Shown here: piece by piece, positions 33,091 through 46,384 of the stretch | How positions within the stretch are numbered: position 1 is the stretch's first letter | How the letters are laid out: each line of letters begins with the position of its first letter | From: Chrysemys picta bellii | Lineage: Eukaryota > Chordata > Testudines > Emydidae | Direction of reading: 5' to 3' | DNA length: 64,000 nt | Assembly (NCBI RefSeq): GCF_011386835.1 | Contig: NC_088794.1 | Location: forward strand, 66,108,506-66,172,505 | The notes under the pieces: model-generated | The model's input: only the letters and a program-made list of their open reading frames with translations | Databases searched by the model: none | Told to the model about the DNA's origin: nothing | Position numbers and translations under genes: made by a program

Positions 33091-35509
33091 CAGTGCACAT
33101 GCCAACCCATACCCAGAGCACTGAGTAAAGGCTCAACCTAGTTTTTAAAGAAGCTGTTAGTAATTTTGCAGTGTTGACAATCATGTTTTCCCAACTTTTG
33201 TGCAATGACCCCTTTCAGCTTATTAGGCAAATTCTTTTTGCTAATCAAAATTGAAGTACTGATAAAGTACACAGGCAAAAAGTGATGCAGCAGGCTGTAA
33301 TTAGCCCATTTTAATTCTCAAGCCAAACTTCTCACAGTTTTTCTTAGAAAAAGAGCAAGCTGTTGAAAACAATTAGACACCATTAAAACATCTCTGCTTG
33401 CCAGAAACACAGCTGTTATGAATATGACGTCCATATGCAAGTGGTAGGATGTGAAAAAATAGAAAAAAAAAACAATAAAAAATCATATTATAGAACAAGT
33501 GAAATGGACTGAGAGTAAACATTTGTAGTAGATTGTTTTGAGCAAGGCGAGAACCGAAGCCATAATCATGCTTTCACACTTTACTACAATTCATTGACTT
33601 CAATGGACCAGACTCTAAATGTAGAACTTCTCATCAGTAGTTACTGTTACTGTTAAAAGAGATAACATAACTACCAGTATTTTCTATTCTAACTAAGGGA
33701 AATACTCTGGTATCTGAGACAATTCAGTAACTCCTGGTAAGTATTGATCTATCAACTAGGATTTTTCATTTAACACTCTTCAACATGCTAAAGACCACAC
33801 ACTAATTATTCCACTCTGTACAAGAATTCCAGATGTTGGGCCTTTAAGTGTTTTGCTTGGCCTTATACCAGGCAGATACAATTTTCTTGCAGAGGGCTTG
33901 TGCAGAATGTTTCTTTAGTTTGTTGCAGGCTCTCTCTTTATGTCGTGGGTACATAAAGCCCAGCCATAAACTTTTAAATGCCATGTTCCACATCTTCAGC
34001 TGGTGCAAATTGAGGCAGCTTCACAGAAGTGAATGGTGTTATACCTGTTTACCACGGCTGGGGATCTGGCCCTATATGTTTTGGGTTTGTTGAGGTGCCT
34101 TTTCACCTTGTGGGTGAAAAATTGAAATGGTAATTTACAAGTATTTGTATCATAATTGGAAGCATCGGCAAAACTGACTCAGGAAGAAAAATACCAAACA
34201 AACTGAGCAGACCTGAACTACATCCTTGATATGTGAACACAAGGGCTTTTGCAGGTTTGATTCACTCAGATAAAAATAGAAGAACAGCTGGTAAAGCTCC
34301 TACTAGTCAGTGTTTGAAGAAGTATTTTCCAAAGTTAGGTGCTTTCTAGTATAATCTCACTCTAGTCATCACTCCCAATATCCTTAGAGCCCAAACAATA
34401 TCCTTAGAATTCCTTCTTGTATTCTGTCTGTCCCTTGGCTGAGCCACTGCCCTGTTCTGTGCTTTCAGGGTGATCTCAGGCACCCATCTGATGTCTCCCT
34501 AATGCAAAATGAGTCTTACAAATGTGGATACACAGCATGAAAACACCATAGAGCTGAGGATGCATGAGTGTAGGCTAAAAACATCAGATAGAAGCAATTG
34601 GTAATACAAAGCCATCCCCACCATCATTAAAAATCTTGAATTTATTTTTTCTATCCTATCTGCATTTAATTTTTTAACAGGTTTAATTCCAGGACCCTTT
34701 TGTTAATTATAGAGGACAGAGAGGAAGACTGGGGTAATACAATATTCACTAGCTGTTCTCACTACTCCCCATGCTAGGTACTTCTAATCCCTGCACTCAT
34801 GTTTGCCTCCTGCAGCTTATGCTCCTGTAAATCCACACAAATATGATTCTGGCAGTTTGGAGGAACAAGTGAGGTGGGGTCCCTATTGGGGCTGGTGCCC
34901 TCTCCAATTGCCATCTTGAGATCCCTCCTCCCCTCCCCAAGTGATAATTTCAAATACTGTAGTCATAATGGAAACTAGACAAACTCTTCCTTAGGCAGCC
35001 AATAACCCCATTGATTCACCTCTCTCCAGGGACGTGGTCTCTATCTGAGGATAAAAAATAAAAAGATTGCCAAAAGGCAAAAACCGCCTTAAAAGTACAT
35101 GTCACTCAGAAAGTGATTGCACATGAATTCATCAATAAGGGCAAAGCTTTAGCAATCCTTTGGATATCTTTATTATAACTCCATCAGAAGGGACAATGAC
35201 AAAACAGAGGAAAAAAGTCACTACTATTTAAGGTACATGTTAAGTGCATGTGTGTTTGTGGCAATCACAATAGTCTGTGTATGTATAGCAAATGCTATAG
35301 TTAAAGCTATTTTGGATTTCCACCCTGTTTTCATCTGTGAATAACTTTCTAAAGAATTCTCCTTCTTACCAAAAAATGTCCATTGCTTAGTATCAGGGCA
35401 AAAGTGAATTATGAGCAAAATACATTCAACCTTTTTGAGTCTGATGATGATGATGATATATATATATTCTGATGTGAAAAAGATTTTTTTAAATTAATTT
35501 TTCCAAATA
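33091..35509. other. No gene recognised
   Basis: A 'cagctggtgcaaattgaggcag...gatctggccc' phrase at about 34000-34075 belongs to the short-palindrome group. A GAT/TA microsatellite lies at about 35441-35467. The frame 33848-34093 overlaps that repeat and lacks a domain. Confidence 0.5.
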
Positions 35510-35720
35510 CAGGCACTCCTCAGACTTACAACACAATTTGTTCCTGAAAATTGCATAGTAAGTTGAAATGTCGTAACTTGGAACCACAATATACTTCATT
35601 GCGAGACAGAGCATTGTAAAGTCGAAACCAATTGTCATACGTCATATCAGGGTGTCAATTCAGAAACATCGTAAGTGCCGTTTGTTGCAAGTCGAACGTC
35701 ATAAAGTCGAGGACTGCCTG
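35510..35720. mobile_element. Tigger/pogo-like MITE with TA target duplication
   Basis: The left end CAGGCACTCCTCAGACTTAC and the reverse complement of the right end (CAGGCAGTCCTCGACTTTAT) form inverted repeats. TA dinucleotides flank both sides (35508-35509, 35721-35722). The interior is 'agtcgaa'/'cgtaa'-rich and non-coding. A CAGKCxxxCCTC start and TA duplication are typical of Tigger-type members of the Tc1/mariner superfamily. Confidence 0.8.
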
Positions 35721-35769
35721 TACAACAAATATACCAAAATACCAGATTCATCCTAATACACAAAGTAAG

Positions 35770-36600
35770 TAAAGAGAATTAGGCTAAAGGGAGGGGAAGT
35801 GACATATCTATCTTCAGGGTCCTTCGTTAATCATAGACCTTTAAAAAGTCAGCCTAATTGCTTTGAATTTTTCTGACATTCCCCTTCTGAGGAATGCCAA
35901 TCATTCATTATCTTCAAGGTCAGCCATATTACTGACCTAGGTATCAATGTTTCTTTGGTGGGAATTGACTTTTTTGTTTTTGTAGGATTAATTTTTTAGT
36001 GACCAAAATTGCATGTTGGAACCATGCAGCTTTGTTATCAGGTAAGCTCTAGATATCAGGAAGATATCCAAGAATGAAACATCTTATACCAGAAATTCTT
36101 GATACAGGGGCAGTCCCAGAACAAATGAGTTAGTGTAGGGCCAAGGGAGTTACATTTCCAGCAGTGGTCAGCACTCATGAGGCCCATTACGATTAGCCTA
36201 TATGGGGACCAATATATTCGAAAAAGTGTGTTTTGGTGAATAAGCTGTAGTGTCATGGCTATAGTTGCTTTTTTAAAACACTAGATACAATTGTATTCCA
36301 TTGGGTTGGAGATAGTTGTGTATACTAATTTCTATTCTAAGCAACTCTTAATAAACATTGGCAGTTTTTTGGACCAGAAAATCATAAAAGGATACTGTTG
36401 GCTGAGTAAATCCAGTTTTCTTCCAAAATAATAAGTTCTGGAGGTTTTGGAGCTCCCAGTGCCTCTGGTCCAAATACATTTGTAAGTAAATGCTATAAAT
36501 GAAGATATTTCCATGCTCTGGAGCAGGGCAAGCCAAATTGTTGCTGAAGATCTACAAATGGTTTAAATTTATCATTGTCAGTTAGCTGTGACAGAGTCAT
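35770..36600 (-). pseudogene. L1-like LINE, C-terminal ORF2 relic
   Basis: The minus frame 36256-36056 gives an LFRIYWSPYRLI...CWKCNSLGPTLTHLFWDCPCIKNFW pattern. It matches the C-terminal Cys/His region of L1-clade ORF2, where C-W-R-C...G-T-x-x-H-x-W-x-C-P-x-I-x-x-F-W is conserved. Upstream frames (36514-36332) give a FLVQK-like segment and an HWELQNL segment consistent with the preceding part of L1 ORF2. Frames are broken and the element is 5'-truncated. The downstream part (35770-36055) is presumed 3' UTR and its limit is approximate. Confidence 0.6.
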
Positions 36601-39600
36601 AATTCCTGTCTCCATCTGTGAAAAAGATTAAGATTTTTTGCACACACACAGTGCTAAAAAAATGACAGACCTAAATAAATTGAAGCTTTCCAAATAGCTC
36701 ATTCCCACTGAGGATGAGTTTCGAGTCTAATTTGCAATAAAAACAATATGGTTTTCATGGTATATGCACAGCGCAAGCGTTTCACTACAGTTACAGGGCC
36801 AGAACATCAGTAGGTGTAAATATTGAAGGCAATGAAAGTATGCCAATTTATATCATCTGAGGATATGGCCCACTCTTTATAGGACTATACTATGATGTCA
36901 TTGTATAATAATGATGATATTTAGTTATGCAGCAGATGTGATTTGTAGGCTGCTGTTTTACTGTGGAGTTCCATAGTTGCCTAAAGTTTTGACTATGTAA
37001 CTGGAGAAGTATACAGGGAGATAACATTTTTAAAGTGTTATATTAGTGTACATTAAGATTACAAAGTCCAAGTTACATTAAGTTAATTTGTACAAGCCAG
37101 GAAATGGAAAAAGTAAGCTTTTCACTGGAATTTGAATTTGTTAATATTTTTATATGGACTGCTTTGAATTACTCCTTATAGACCTGATGTTGCAATAATT
37201 TCACATGCAGCATTCTGGATTATTGGGTTCTATGCTGTGTAAATTAATATTATAATTACTGTAACATGACCAAACAATACCATGTATGCAATCCTGACAA
37301 ATTCAGATGATTATAAGAACTATAGGGAAATACTGTCTCCATTGTAGTCAATCGCTAAACTCCCATTGATTTCAGTGAGGCCAGGATTTCACCCCATAAG
37401 TTTTTAGTTTACAGTGTGCTGGGAATGGGACTTTGTGCTGGCTCCAAACAATCTTGCCTTTCAAGAAGGGGGGGTCTGGGAGAAAACAAGAACCATGACC
37501 TTCACAGCTATTCTGATCCAGCACCAAGCAAAGAGAATGTGGAATAGTATCAGTTGCTATTCTAACTATGGATGCAGTATTCTTAAAGTCCCAGCCCCTG
37601 GGATCCTGTGACTACATGAGTGTCTCAGCATTAATTTTTTTAAGAAGTAAGTTTCTAGCCCAAATGGTATTAGAGAAAAGCTTGAAAATGTGACCAGAAT
37701 GCATGCTAAAAGCACCAGAGAGAAAAGGCAAATAAAAAGAGCCTACATTTTTTTTTTTAATCTCATGATTCTTTGGGGCTTGATTTTTTGAGGGTTTGGG
37801 GTTTGCAGTATTGTGGATGGAAGTCTGAGCAGCCAAGCAACTGTGTTACAGCCTTTTGGCCTGCCAGAGAGTTGGGGAGTTAATTCTATCTTGTGGTCAC
37901 TTCTGCAGTGTCCTATACAAAGACCACTCATTTTGCCACTCATGGGCACCTGGGATTATTTTCCCCTTCACCCTGATATACTAGAGGGATTGTCTCCCCT
38001 GAAAGATCCAAGTTCCTGGGGCTCCCCCATATGGGGCTGATGTAGGCCCTGTAACATCATAAATAAAGTTAACATGGCTTTTCCTTGGTTTGTCTGAGAC
38101 AGAGCATTCCTCTCCTTCCCCTCACCATGGTGTTTAGGTTCCTCAGACCCCTTCCTTTATTCTGGTAGGAGAGACCCTATCAGTCAGACAACAATATATT
38201 TTTTAAATCATATGCCAAGGCATTTAACTTCAGTTTGTATTTCTGCTTCAGTTTTACTAGAACCTAAGGGCACGTAACTAGTTTTTAAGAGACTTTTATT
38301 TTCACCAATTTTTATACAATGTCTATCATAACAGCAAGGTAACTAAAACTAATGCAGGAAAATAAAAACAAATTTTCAATTAAAAATAAAGTGTCAATAA
38401 GCAAGGAGAAAACACACTAAATACATAAATTGAGTCACTGCATCATTTTCATAAAACCTCCAGATTTCTGAATTGTTAGCCTTAAATGGGTATTATAAGA
38501 GCTGGATGAATAATAATAATAATAATAAACAAACACATTCTGTGACCATGCATTTGATTGTTGTTGCACCTCTTGTGTCATTTCCCACTAATATTCTTGC
38601 AAACTAGTTTACTGGCAGATATATTTACATAAAGAGAAAATATTTGGCTACTGTTGCAGAATATTCATTGGGAACAAATGTAAAAATTTTAATCACAGTA
38701 ATTTGCACTGGCAACCTGATTCTAACACATATACTCATCCCATCAGTAAGCGGAACCATTGGACCCATTTTTTCAAGCAAGTAGCTTGATTTTCAGCTAT
38801 TGAATACTTACCGTAAAACTTATGATCATGCTACACACCAAGAGTTATTCACAGATTGTATTCAGTGAATAATTCTGAATCACAAATATAGCTGAGAAAA
38901 TCTTGATTGGTTTTGGGACAATTTTCAAACAGAAACAGAGGTGAAATTGTTCAGATATATAATTCATTATGAATTAGTCACTCAGCTCCAAGAAACATGA
39001 TGCTTGGAGTAAGCAGTGCACATGCATGGTAAAAGGAGTATGTATGCAATGATGAAACTCTGCGGCTAGCTATTGATTCTTATAATTAAGGCAATTTACT
39101 GTTTCTGGCGTGAAGCTAACAGTATATCCTTGACTCATCCAATGTCCATGACTGTTTTAACCAACAAAACTTACTGGAAACATTCTCTGTATGCTTTAAA
39201 CTATATATAGTCAGGATCCCTATTTCATTTAACCCTTTACATTCTGGAAGATGAGGTTTGCTTTCTGATTTGAGCATCAGCAAGCCACATATTGTTGCTA
39301 CTCATGCTGGCTGGATTTTTATTTGTGCTCAAACAGTTGATTGCGAGTAACGAATGCCAAAAGCATTTTGTATGATTTCATGTTTCTGCCAATGAAGGCT
39401 GACCTTGTTTATTTCTCTGGAAATAGCTGCAGGGTATAATTGAATGTTTGCAGACAGTTGAGTCAGAATGCTGGAAAAACAGTCTAAGGGAACTAAAACA
39501 TACTGGGAATTAAGGTCTTAAAGGGAGAAATACACCATCAATTATATCAACATTTACGCTGTCCATTTGATGAGATGCTAAATCCTATACCTTTTTGCCT

Positions 39601-40017
39601 ATTTAGAGCCCTTTTGAAAAGATTAGTCTCTACTCAGCCATAGGTAATGTCTCACCTTGAACATCCACTAAAGATAGGAGATATCATCTAGCCATTCGCT
39701 CTCTGCAGAAAAGAGATTCTATCATCCTGAGCTATGTGAGAGCTTTAGCTGATCTGTTAATAATGACACTTGCACTACAGCAATCTAACTTACCAGGAAG
39801 TGCTTTGGACAAATCTTCTTTTCTCCTTTGTGACCTTAAAGCTGATAAGCAATGAGTATAAATCATATAGACCATATGGCACCAAATTCTACTCTCAGCG
39901 ATACCTTTGAAACTACTTTTAAGTCAACCATGTTGCTAGGGTGTAATTTAGCAGATTTTGTCCCATTATAATTTATAGTATGGAAGGAAAGTGTGATTTC
40001 TTAGAAAATTATGAACA
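36601..40017. other. No gene recognised
   Basis: Contains one short-palindrome copy (37335-37397, 'aactcccattgatttcagtgaggccagg') and an AAT run (38511-38529). Frames at 37612-38040 overlap on both strands and show no domain. The rest is AT-rich and featureless to my reading. Confidence 0.5.
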
Positions 40018-40215
40018 ACAATAATGATAATAATTAATACCTGCCTCTGATATGGTGCTTTTCACCCATAGATATCAAAGCATTTTACAAAGGTGATTTA
40101 GTATCATTATCCCCATTTTACAGATAGGGAAATTGAGATGCAGGGAGGGATGTGACCTGCCCAAGGTTATTCCCAGCATATATGGGAACAGAACCCAAGT
40201 GGCATATAATATATT
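40018..40215 (-). mobile_element. MIR/CORE-SINE-like SINE
   Basis: 'attatccccattttacagatagggaaattgagatgcagggagg' followed by 'cctgcccaaggttat' and 'gggaacagaacccaagt' is the antisense core of MIR-type SINEs. It is preceded by 'aaagcattttacaaagg'. One of the best preserved copies in the window. Confidence 0.75.
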
Positions 40216-40644
40216 AAAAATATTTCCTGGCCTGGAAAAGGGATTTCACTATGAGAAAGAAACAAAATACAACGTGGCTAAAAGTGATGGCATTTAAAGG
40301 TAATTGAACAGCCAGGATGTCCCAAATCTGGATATCCATAATATCCTGGATATCCTGTTTAAAATAATAAATTTTAAAAAAACCCACTTACCATGCAGAG
40401 ACTGTACAAAATGTGCAAAAAGTCAATTAACCCTTTTTGAATGAATACCAGAGGGAGAAGAGAACAAACATGGTAAAAGAGTACACTTTTAGGGCACTGC
40501 AGCAAATGGCAAAGGAAACTTAAAAGGGAAACTTAACAAAAACTTGTGTTTAAGGGAGTATTCATGGCCCTGGCAAGGCCTGTGTTAAGGGTTTATTCTA
40601 CTACCTGCACTCCCATTGAGAAGTACTTATTCTGTGGGGAGTAG

Positions 40645-41396
40645 GGTTTCCAGGAGTTCAGTTTTCGACCAGATCGCCCAGTTGTAAAGGGACGCTGGCG
40701 GCTCCGGTCAGCACCACTGACAGGGCTGTTAAAAGTCCGGTCAGTGGCGCAGTGGGGCTAAGGCAGGCTCCCTGCCTGCCTTGGCTCTGCGTGACTCCAG
40801 GAAGTGGCCAGCATGTCCCTGAGGCCCTAGGTGCAGGGAAGGCCAGGGAGGCTCTGCGTGTTGCCCCTGCCCCAGGCACCTGCTCCACAGCTCCCATTGG
40901 CCAGAAACTGTGGCCAATGGGAGCTGCGGGGGCGGCTCCTGTGGCTGGGGGGGCAGTGCACAGAGCTGCCTGGCCACCCCTGCGCCCAGAAGCCAGAGGG
41001 ACATGCTGCCACTTCCGGGAGCCGCCTGAGGTAAGCACTGCACAGAGCCTGCAGCTTGCATCCCCTCCCACACCCCAAACCCCTGCCCCAGTCCAGAACC
41101 CCCTCCTGCACCCAAGCTCTCTTCCAGGGCTCGCACCCCCTCCTGCACCCCAACCACTTGACACCAGCCCGGAGCCCACTCCTATGCCCCAAACCCCTCA
41201 TCCCCGGCCCCACCCCAGAGCCCTCATCCCCCTCCCACACCCCAACCCCCTTTCCCAGCCCGGTGAAAATGAGTTAGGGTGGGGGAGAGCAAGTGATGGA
41301 GGGAGGGGGGGATGGAGTGAAGGGGCAAAGCAGGGGTGAGGCAGGGGTGGGCTAAGGGTGTTCGGTTTTCTACAATCAGAAAGTTGGCAATCCTAG
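40645..41396. mobile_element. GC-rich interspersed repeat with 'agggttkccaa' type ends
   Basis: Left 'agtagggtttccaggagttcagttttc' and the reverse complement of the right end ('ctaggattgccaactttctgattgtagaaaacc') are related inverted ends. Inside, 'acagctcccattggccag' and 'ggccaatgggagctgcggggg' (40887-40934) form a strong hairpin, followed by a C-rich imperfect tandem region ('cccctcctgcacccca', about 41050-41265). The frames of up to 195 residues on both strands reflect composition, not genes. Superfamily unknown. Confidence 0.65.
40887..40934. repeat. Perfect-looking hairpin in the GC-rich repeat
   Basis: GCAGCTCCCATTGGCC-type arms: 'cagctcccattggcc' and 'ggccaatgggagctg' are exact reverse complements separated by about 12 bp ('agaaactgt' region). 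Confidence 0.9.
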
Positions 41397-41754
41397 TGGG
41401 TAGCCCTATAAATGAGGAGTGAGTACCAGTCAATGAGAGTTAATATGGCAGAATCTGGCTCCAAGTTCACATTTCCTGTGTACTGAATGAAACAGTTCAG
41501 CATATACGGACATCATTAAAATGTATTTGTCACATATTCAGCTGGTGTAGATCAACATAGTTCTAGTTATAGCTCTAATACAGCTATATCAGTCGAGCTG
41601 AAGCTCTGGCCCTTTATTTTTGAGGGAAGAAAAAATCAATGGGTGAGATTTTGACCCACTCAAGTCAATCACAAAACTTCCATTGATTTAGATGGATCCA
41701 ATTTTTGTATGTTGTTGTTATTGGCTGAACGTTCAGTACATGGACTCTCAATAC

Positions 41755-41950
41755 ATACACAACAAATTTGGGCTAGATTCACAAAAAGCCCTAGGCACCT
41801 AACTGCCAATTTAGGTGCCTAAATCCCAGAATCAGGCTCCACTGGAATCACAAAGGGTTTGTTCAGCTGCCCCTGAACTCTGTAGGCACCTAAATTAATG
41901 CAGCACCTAATTTTTTTGCACCTTAAGTTCCTTAAGCACCTATGTTTTTG
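41755..41950. repeat. 'aggcacctaa' interspersed repeat
   Basis: Contains 'cctaggcacctaactgcc' and 'tttaggtgcctaaat', which are reverse complementary, plus further 'gcacctaa' units. Likely a decayed palindromic element related to 15830-16185. Confidence 0.5.
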
Positions 41951-44900
41951 CCTCCGAGCATGCACACTGCAGCCCCACACCAGGCATCGAAGCCCCAGAA
42001 TGATGCAAGAACTGGTGGAACACTGGCGTTTCTCTGCCTAACTTGCCCATGGGACCTGATTTGTGCTGTGGTTCACAACAATGCAAACAACTAGGTTGAG
42101 GATTTTCTTGAGTGTTAATAGATAAATTGAATGCCTTCAATACGGCAATGATATGGGAGCTTCGTTTTGGAAAATATTCTTTCTGTGGTTGAACTTTAAG
42201 AGATTGAAAAGTATAATTCTATATGATGCACCCTTATGTAATGTTACATCTAGGTCATAGCAGCACAAATTCTGACATAATGCACTATAATAGATTAGAA
42301 GGCAATATAAAGGCCATGTTTCTTTTTACAAGAAGCAAAAAGGGAGTATTGGAATTGTGGTGGTAACAGACTGTTCTTGGGAACGCGTTGCTTCCTAGTG
42401 GTAGCCAGACACTAGAGAAAAGATAAGAGTGAACTGCAAGGGTAGAAAATTGAGTTATAAAGATATGTTGAATACCTTCATGCTAGGGTCAAACTGTGAG
42501 GCAATAGGGGTAAAAAGGGGTATTTGGCACAGAAATACATTTTAAAAAAATTCCTTCCACCCTTCTGTGAAACCTTTTGATATTTCCTATTGATCCCTGA
42601 CTACATTTTCATGTTATAGAACGAAGTCATAGACCCCAGCCTAACTGACCAGTAAGTAACTCAACTGCCTGACAGATAATATTAAACCACTTATGTATGA
42701 AGAGTCTGCCAAGGAACAATATGCTACTTCCTTCTGAAGGATGTATGACTTTTTAACAGTTCAGTACCATCTAGGGATTAATAACCAAGGAAGAAGATAA
42801 TAGTAAGATGAAAATATGACACATGTTATATGCCAAACTGAATTGAAACCTGCCTCTGACCAGAGGTAGCAGAAAATGATCATATCTAGGTACTAGAACA
42901 CTGAGCTGCTGTGGGGGTGGTGATACGTATCAGGGCATAGCACTAGTGAGAATGCATTGGTCAAAGGAAGGTTGGCTGTTTTTAAAAGCTTGTTCTGTCT
43001 TCACTATTTAGCAAAGCATTTAAGCACATGCTTGACTTAAGCATGTGGGAACTGACATGCTAAAAGCTGGGGCAAGAGGTCTCAATACCTTTAAGGATCA
43101 AGCCCCCAAAGCCCCGTCACTCACACTAAAGATGTCAACAGTGTTGGACCTATTGCATACAGCTCAGCCGTTCTATTCTCATCTTTAGAGGCCATTATTG
43201 CATGTTAATCCTACTATAACACTTTTCTAAAACACCTTACAAACTGTACTCAAACTATCTAGCTGGGTACAATATTGTTAACCCAGGCCAGGAGCCACAA
43301 AATTCTGATGCTAGTAATCATTGTTAAAAGAAATGAAACAGATCAAAGATAAAGGATATCATGTAAGAACTAAAGCTGGGAGAAAGTGTCCAATAAATAT
43401 AGACTATAATAAATAGAGGTTTTATTCTTGTCACAAATATTAAAATGGTTTCTCTGTTAAATATTACTAATCGGGTTCCCACCTTAACATCTTCTTACTC
43501 TGATCCAATCACAGCCACCATCATTCCATTTTGTTAGAATACACAGAACTATATAATGGACACAAAGCAGTAAAACTAACTACTAGTTGCTGGCATGCTG
43601 GCAATAAATTAAGATTAAATAAATAATAAATAAAATAAATTAATACATTAATAAAATAAAGTGGAGGCTTTTCAATGCTGTTGTGATGCTATGTGATTCA
43701 GTACTGAATGGTTGATCTAATCAATTTTTCCTAGACTTTTGAGCTTATTTTGGTGCTGTCCATTTATTTACTATTGAAAAGCCAGCTTGCTTATCACCAG
43801 GTGGATGTTCTCAAGTTTTCATCACCGTTCTTAGAATCAATCAATTTTGTGTTTCTGTACATTTCTGAATTCTCTGATTCATGTTGCAGAACTGGGAATT
43901 GATTTCTCTACCCTTGGGAAAACATGAGGCGAAAATATATTTCACCTGAAGCCATTGAAAGGAAGTGAAGTATCTCTATTCTCTCTGGAAGAGAGAACAG
44001 GTCCATTTATCACAATAAAATGGTATTGAACCTGACCCAGGGTATTTCACTATAAAACCGGACCTAGTGTTTAGAAAGTATTTTCAAGGCAGGCGGATGA
44101 AAACCAGATCCTGCAAATTGTTGAGTGCTCTCAACTCCCACTGAAGTTAATACGAGCTGCAATTGCTCAGCACCAATGAAACTCAACCCCTTTTATGCTG
44201 GTTCCTAAACATAGAATTAGGTTGTGATTTTTTTAAAGGTGGCTGAGGAAGTTTGGTCTATGGGAATGGGCTGCCTAACTTTCATAGGCTCCTTTGAAAA
44301 TCCTAACCTTAGATGCCTCGTTTTAGGGAGTCATGTTAGAAAAATATGACCATAGCACCTTGCAGGAGCCAGCCATAAGTGAGCTGAATTTAGCAGCATA
44401 TCCATCTAAGTTTTCAAAAACAATTTTCAAGTGATAAGCTTGTGATTCATGGTGCTTAATATGCCTCACTGGGCCCAACAGTGATGCTACATAAATCACA
44501 TTTAGGAGAGTGCTTGCCTGTTAACAAAAATGGTACAAAATACAGGATTTTTATTTTTAGTTAAGAAAAATTATGTTAGCTGCCAGGTTGCAGTTCCTAA
44601 AGATTTATGGCCATATCAATTTTCTTTTACCATTTAATGTAATGAAACTGCTGCAATGCGTTTTTTTCACTTTACACTTGCAAGTACAAATTGTGTTTAG
44701 AAGCCAAATAAACAGAAGGATTCTTTCAACTTTATGGAACCAAGTGAGTCTAATTTTCTTAACACATTCATCGTTTTTCTTGGCAATGAATGGAACTGAT
44801 CCTTTCTGTGGATGTTGAACAAAAAAAAAAACAAACTGACAATGATTTACACTTTCTTAGGAGCCATACAATATATTGATATTTGGAACCAAAATTGTCC

Positions 44901-45141
44901 CTTTCATATGCATCATTAGCTTATTTCTAAAATCAGATAACTAGGGGAGAATGAGCCACCTATACTCGAATATGAATCTAGCTGAAACTTTGCTGTACTT
45001 CGGAAACAAATTCAAAACAAGTTTTGTGAGGATTCAAAAAGTTTTGATGGCTTTTTTACTTCCATGCTTTATCTGGACTTTCTGGTTCATGCTTTGAGAG
45101 TCTGTTCTCATGGCATAACTGGACGTGAAAAGCACTAGACC

Positions 45142-45375
45142 TCACAAGACATCTTGTTCTCTCTCATGAGATTTCCAGCACGATTTCAATCTTTGTGGGT
45201 GTTTCCACAGATCCAAGAGTTTCAGATGAGTATCCTGCTTTGATAGTGCTTTTCTGAATAGAGCTGAGATGCCAGACTTTTCATATTCACCAATCATTTC
45301 AAGCAACAATGGTAATGTTCCTTCCCTAACCTGGGTATTCCTACTTCCAGCCCTAGAAATCAGTATGTGCACCAA
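45142..45375 (-). CDS. Unidentified 77-residue open frame
   Basis: The translation is Leu/Glu/Lys/Ser-rich with a helical look (LPLLLEMIGEYEKSG, LFRKALSKQ, LKLLDLWKHPQRLKSCWKSHERE). It is preceded in frame by KLV. I do not recognise the family. It could be a fragment of a processed pseudogene, a retroelement gag piece or chance. No splice sites, start context or neighbours support a real gene. Listed because its composition is more protein-like than other short frames here. Confidence 0.12.
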   Translation of the reverse strand: MVHILISRAGSRNTQVREGTLPLLLEMIGEYEKSGISALFRKALSKQDTHLKLLDLWKHPQRLKSCWKSHEREQDVL

Positions 45376-46384
45376 CTTGTAAACATATTTACAAAACTAA
45401 ACAAACTTTTCTAAAACTCAAAGGTTTAGTTTTTGTTTAAGCTACTATTTCATCTAATGTAATTTGATGAAGAAATTTAATGTTAATATAAAAAGCCATC
45501 CTTTGCATTCTACTATGTTTGTCTTGTATTTCCTAGGTCTCTTCTGTAGGTGATCAATAGGTGATCTTCTGTATTATATGTGCTTCACCAGCAAGCCTCT
45601 TCAAGGGGAGATAATGAAGCATTGTCAGTTTTCACCCTGAAATTTGACCTATTTTTGAGCTATAATAAAACCCTTAAGTTTAAAATGATGATGCAGTCCT
45701 GCTTTTATTCTCTTTATGCTGCAGGAAATGTTGGAGATCTGTAAGAAGATCAGCTCAATCTTCTTATGGAAAGTGTAAGAGAACGCAGAATTTCTTTAGA
45801 TAGGGGTAGGTAAATTATTCTCCTTTACTATCAGCTTGGAGTACAGATTTTTCTTTTTATTATTGTATATATTTAGTGAAGTGCCTTGATGTATTGGTAT
45901 GAGCAGGTGCTATTGAGTTGGTTTAAAAGTCTTTCTGGAGGACAAATTTATTTATTATTTAATTTACAGTGTTTTACATGGTTTCCTTGTCATCTGGACC
46001 CCTTGAATCAAGATAAATATGACAATAAAGGATTGGTCTCTTCCTAAAGAGTATAATTTTCAAAACACCTAATTTGAAAGTCAGTGGAATATAGGTTCCT
46101 AAATACCTAAGTCCCTTTAGAAAATGGGGCTTAAGCTCCTAAGCCACTTAGGCACTTTTGAAAAAATTTACCCCTACACTAAATAACTGCATAAACTTAG
46201 GATGTGCCGTGCTAGTGGAATGTAGCTAATTACATGACTGACTGAATTCACAGAGCCTTAAAGTTTGCCGGACTCACAGTTTGGCTGACATAGGTTAGTA
46301 CCCCTCTTAGCTAAGAATGTCGTGCAGCTAGTTTTAGAGGGTGCTACTCCAGGGGCTTACAGTACCATCAGATCTTAGCTTCTA

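Noticed and set aside
40658..41339. Frames up to 195 residues on both strands
   Set aside because: Same reason: a GC-rich repeat with a C-rich tandem section. Pro/Ser/Gly composition is an artefact.
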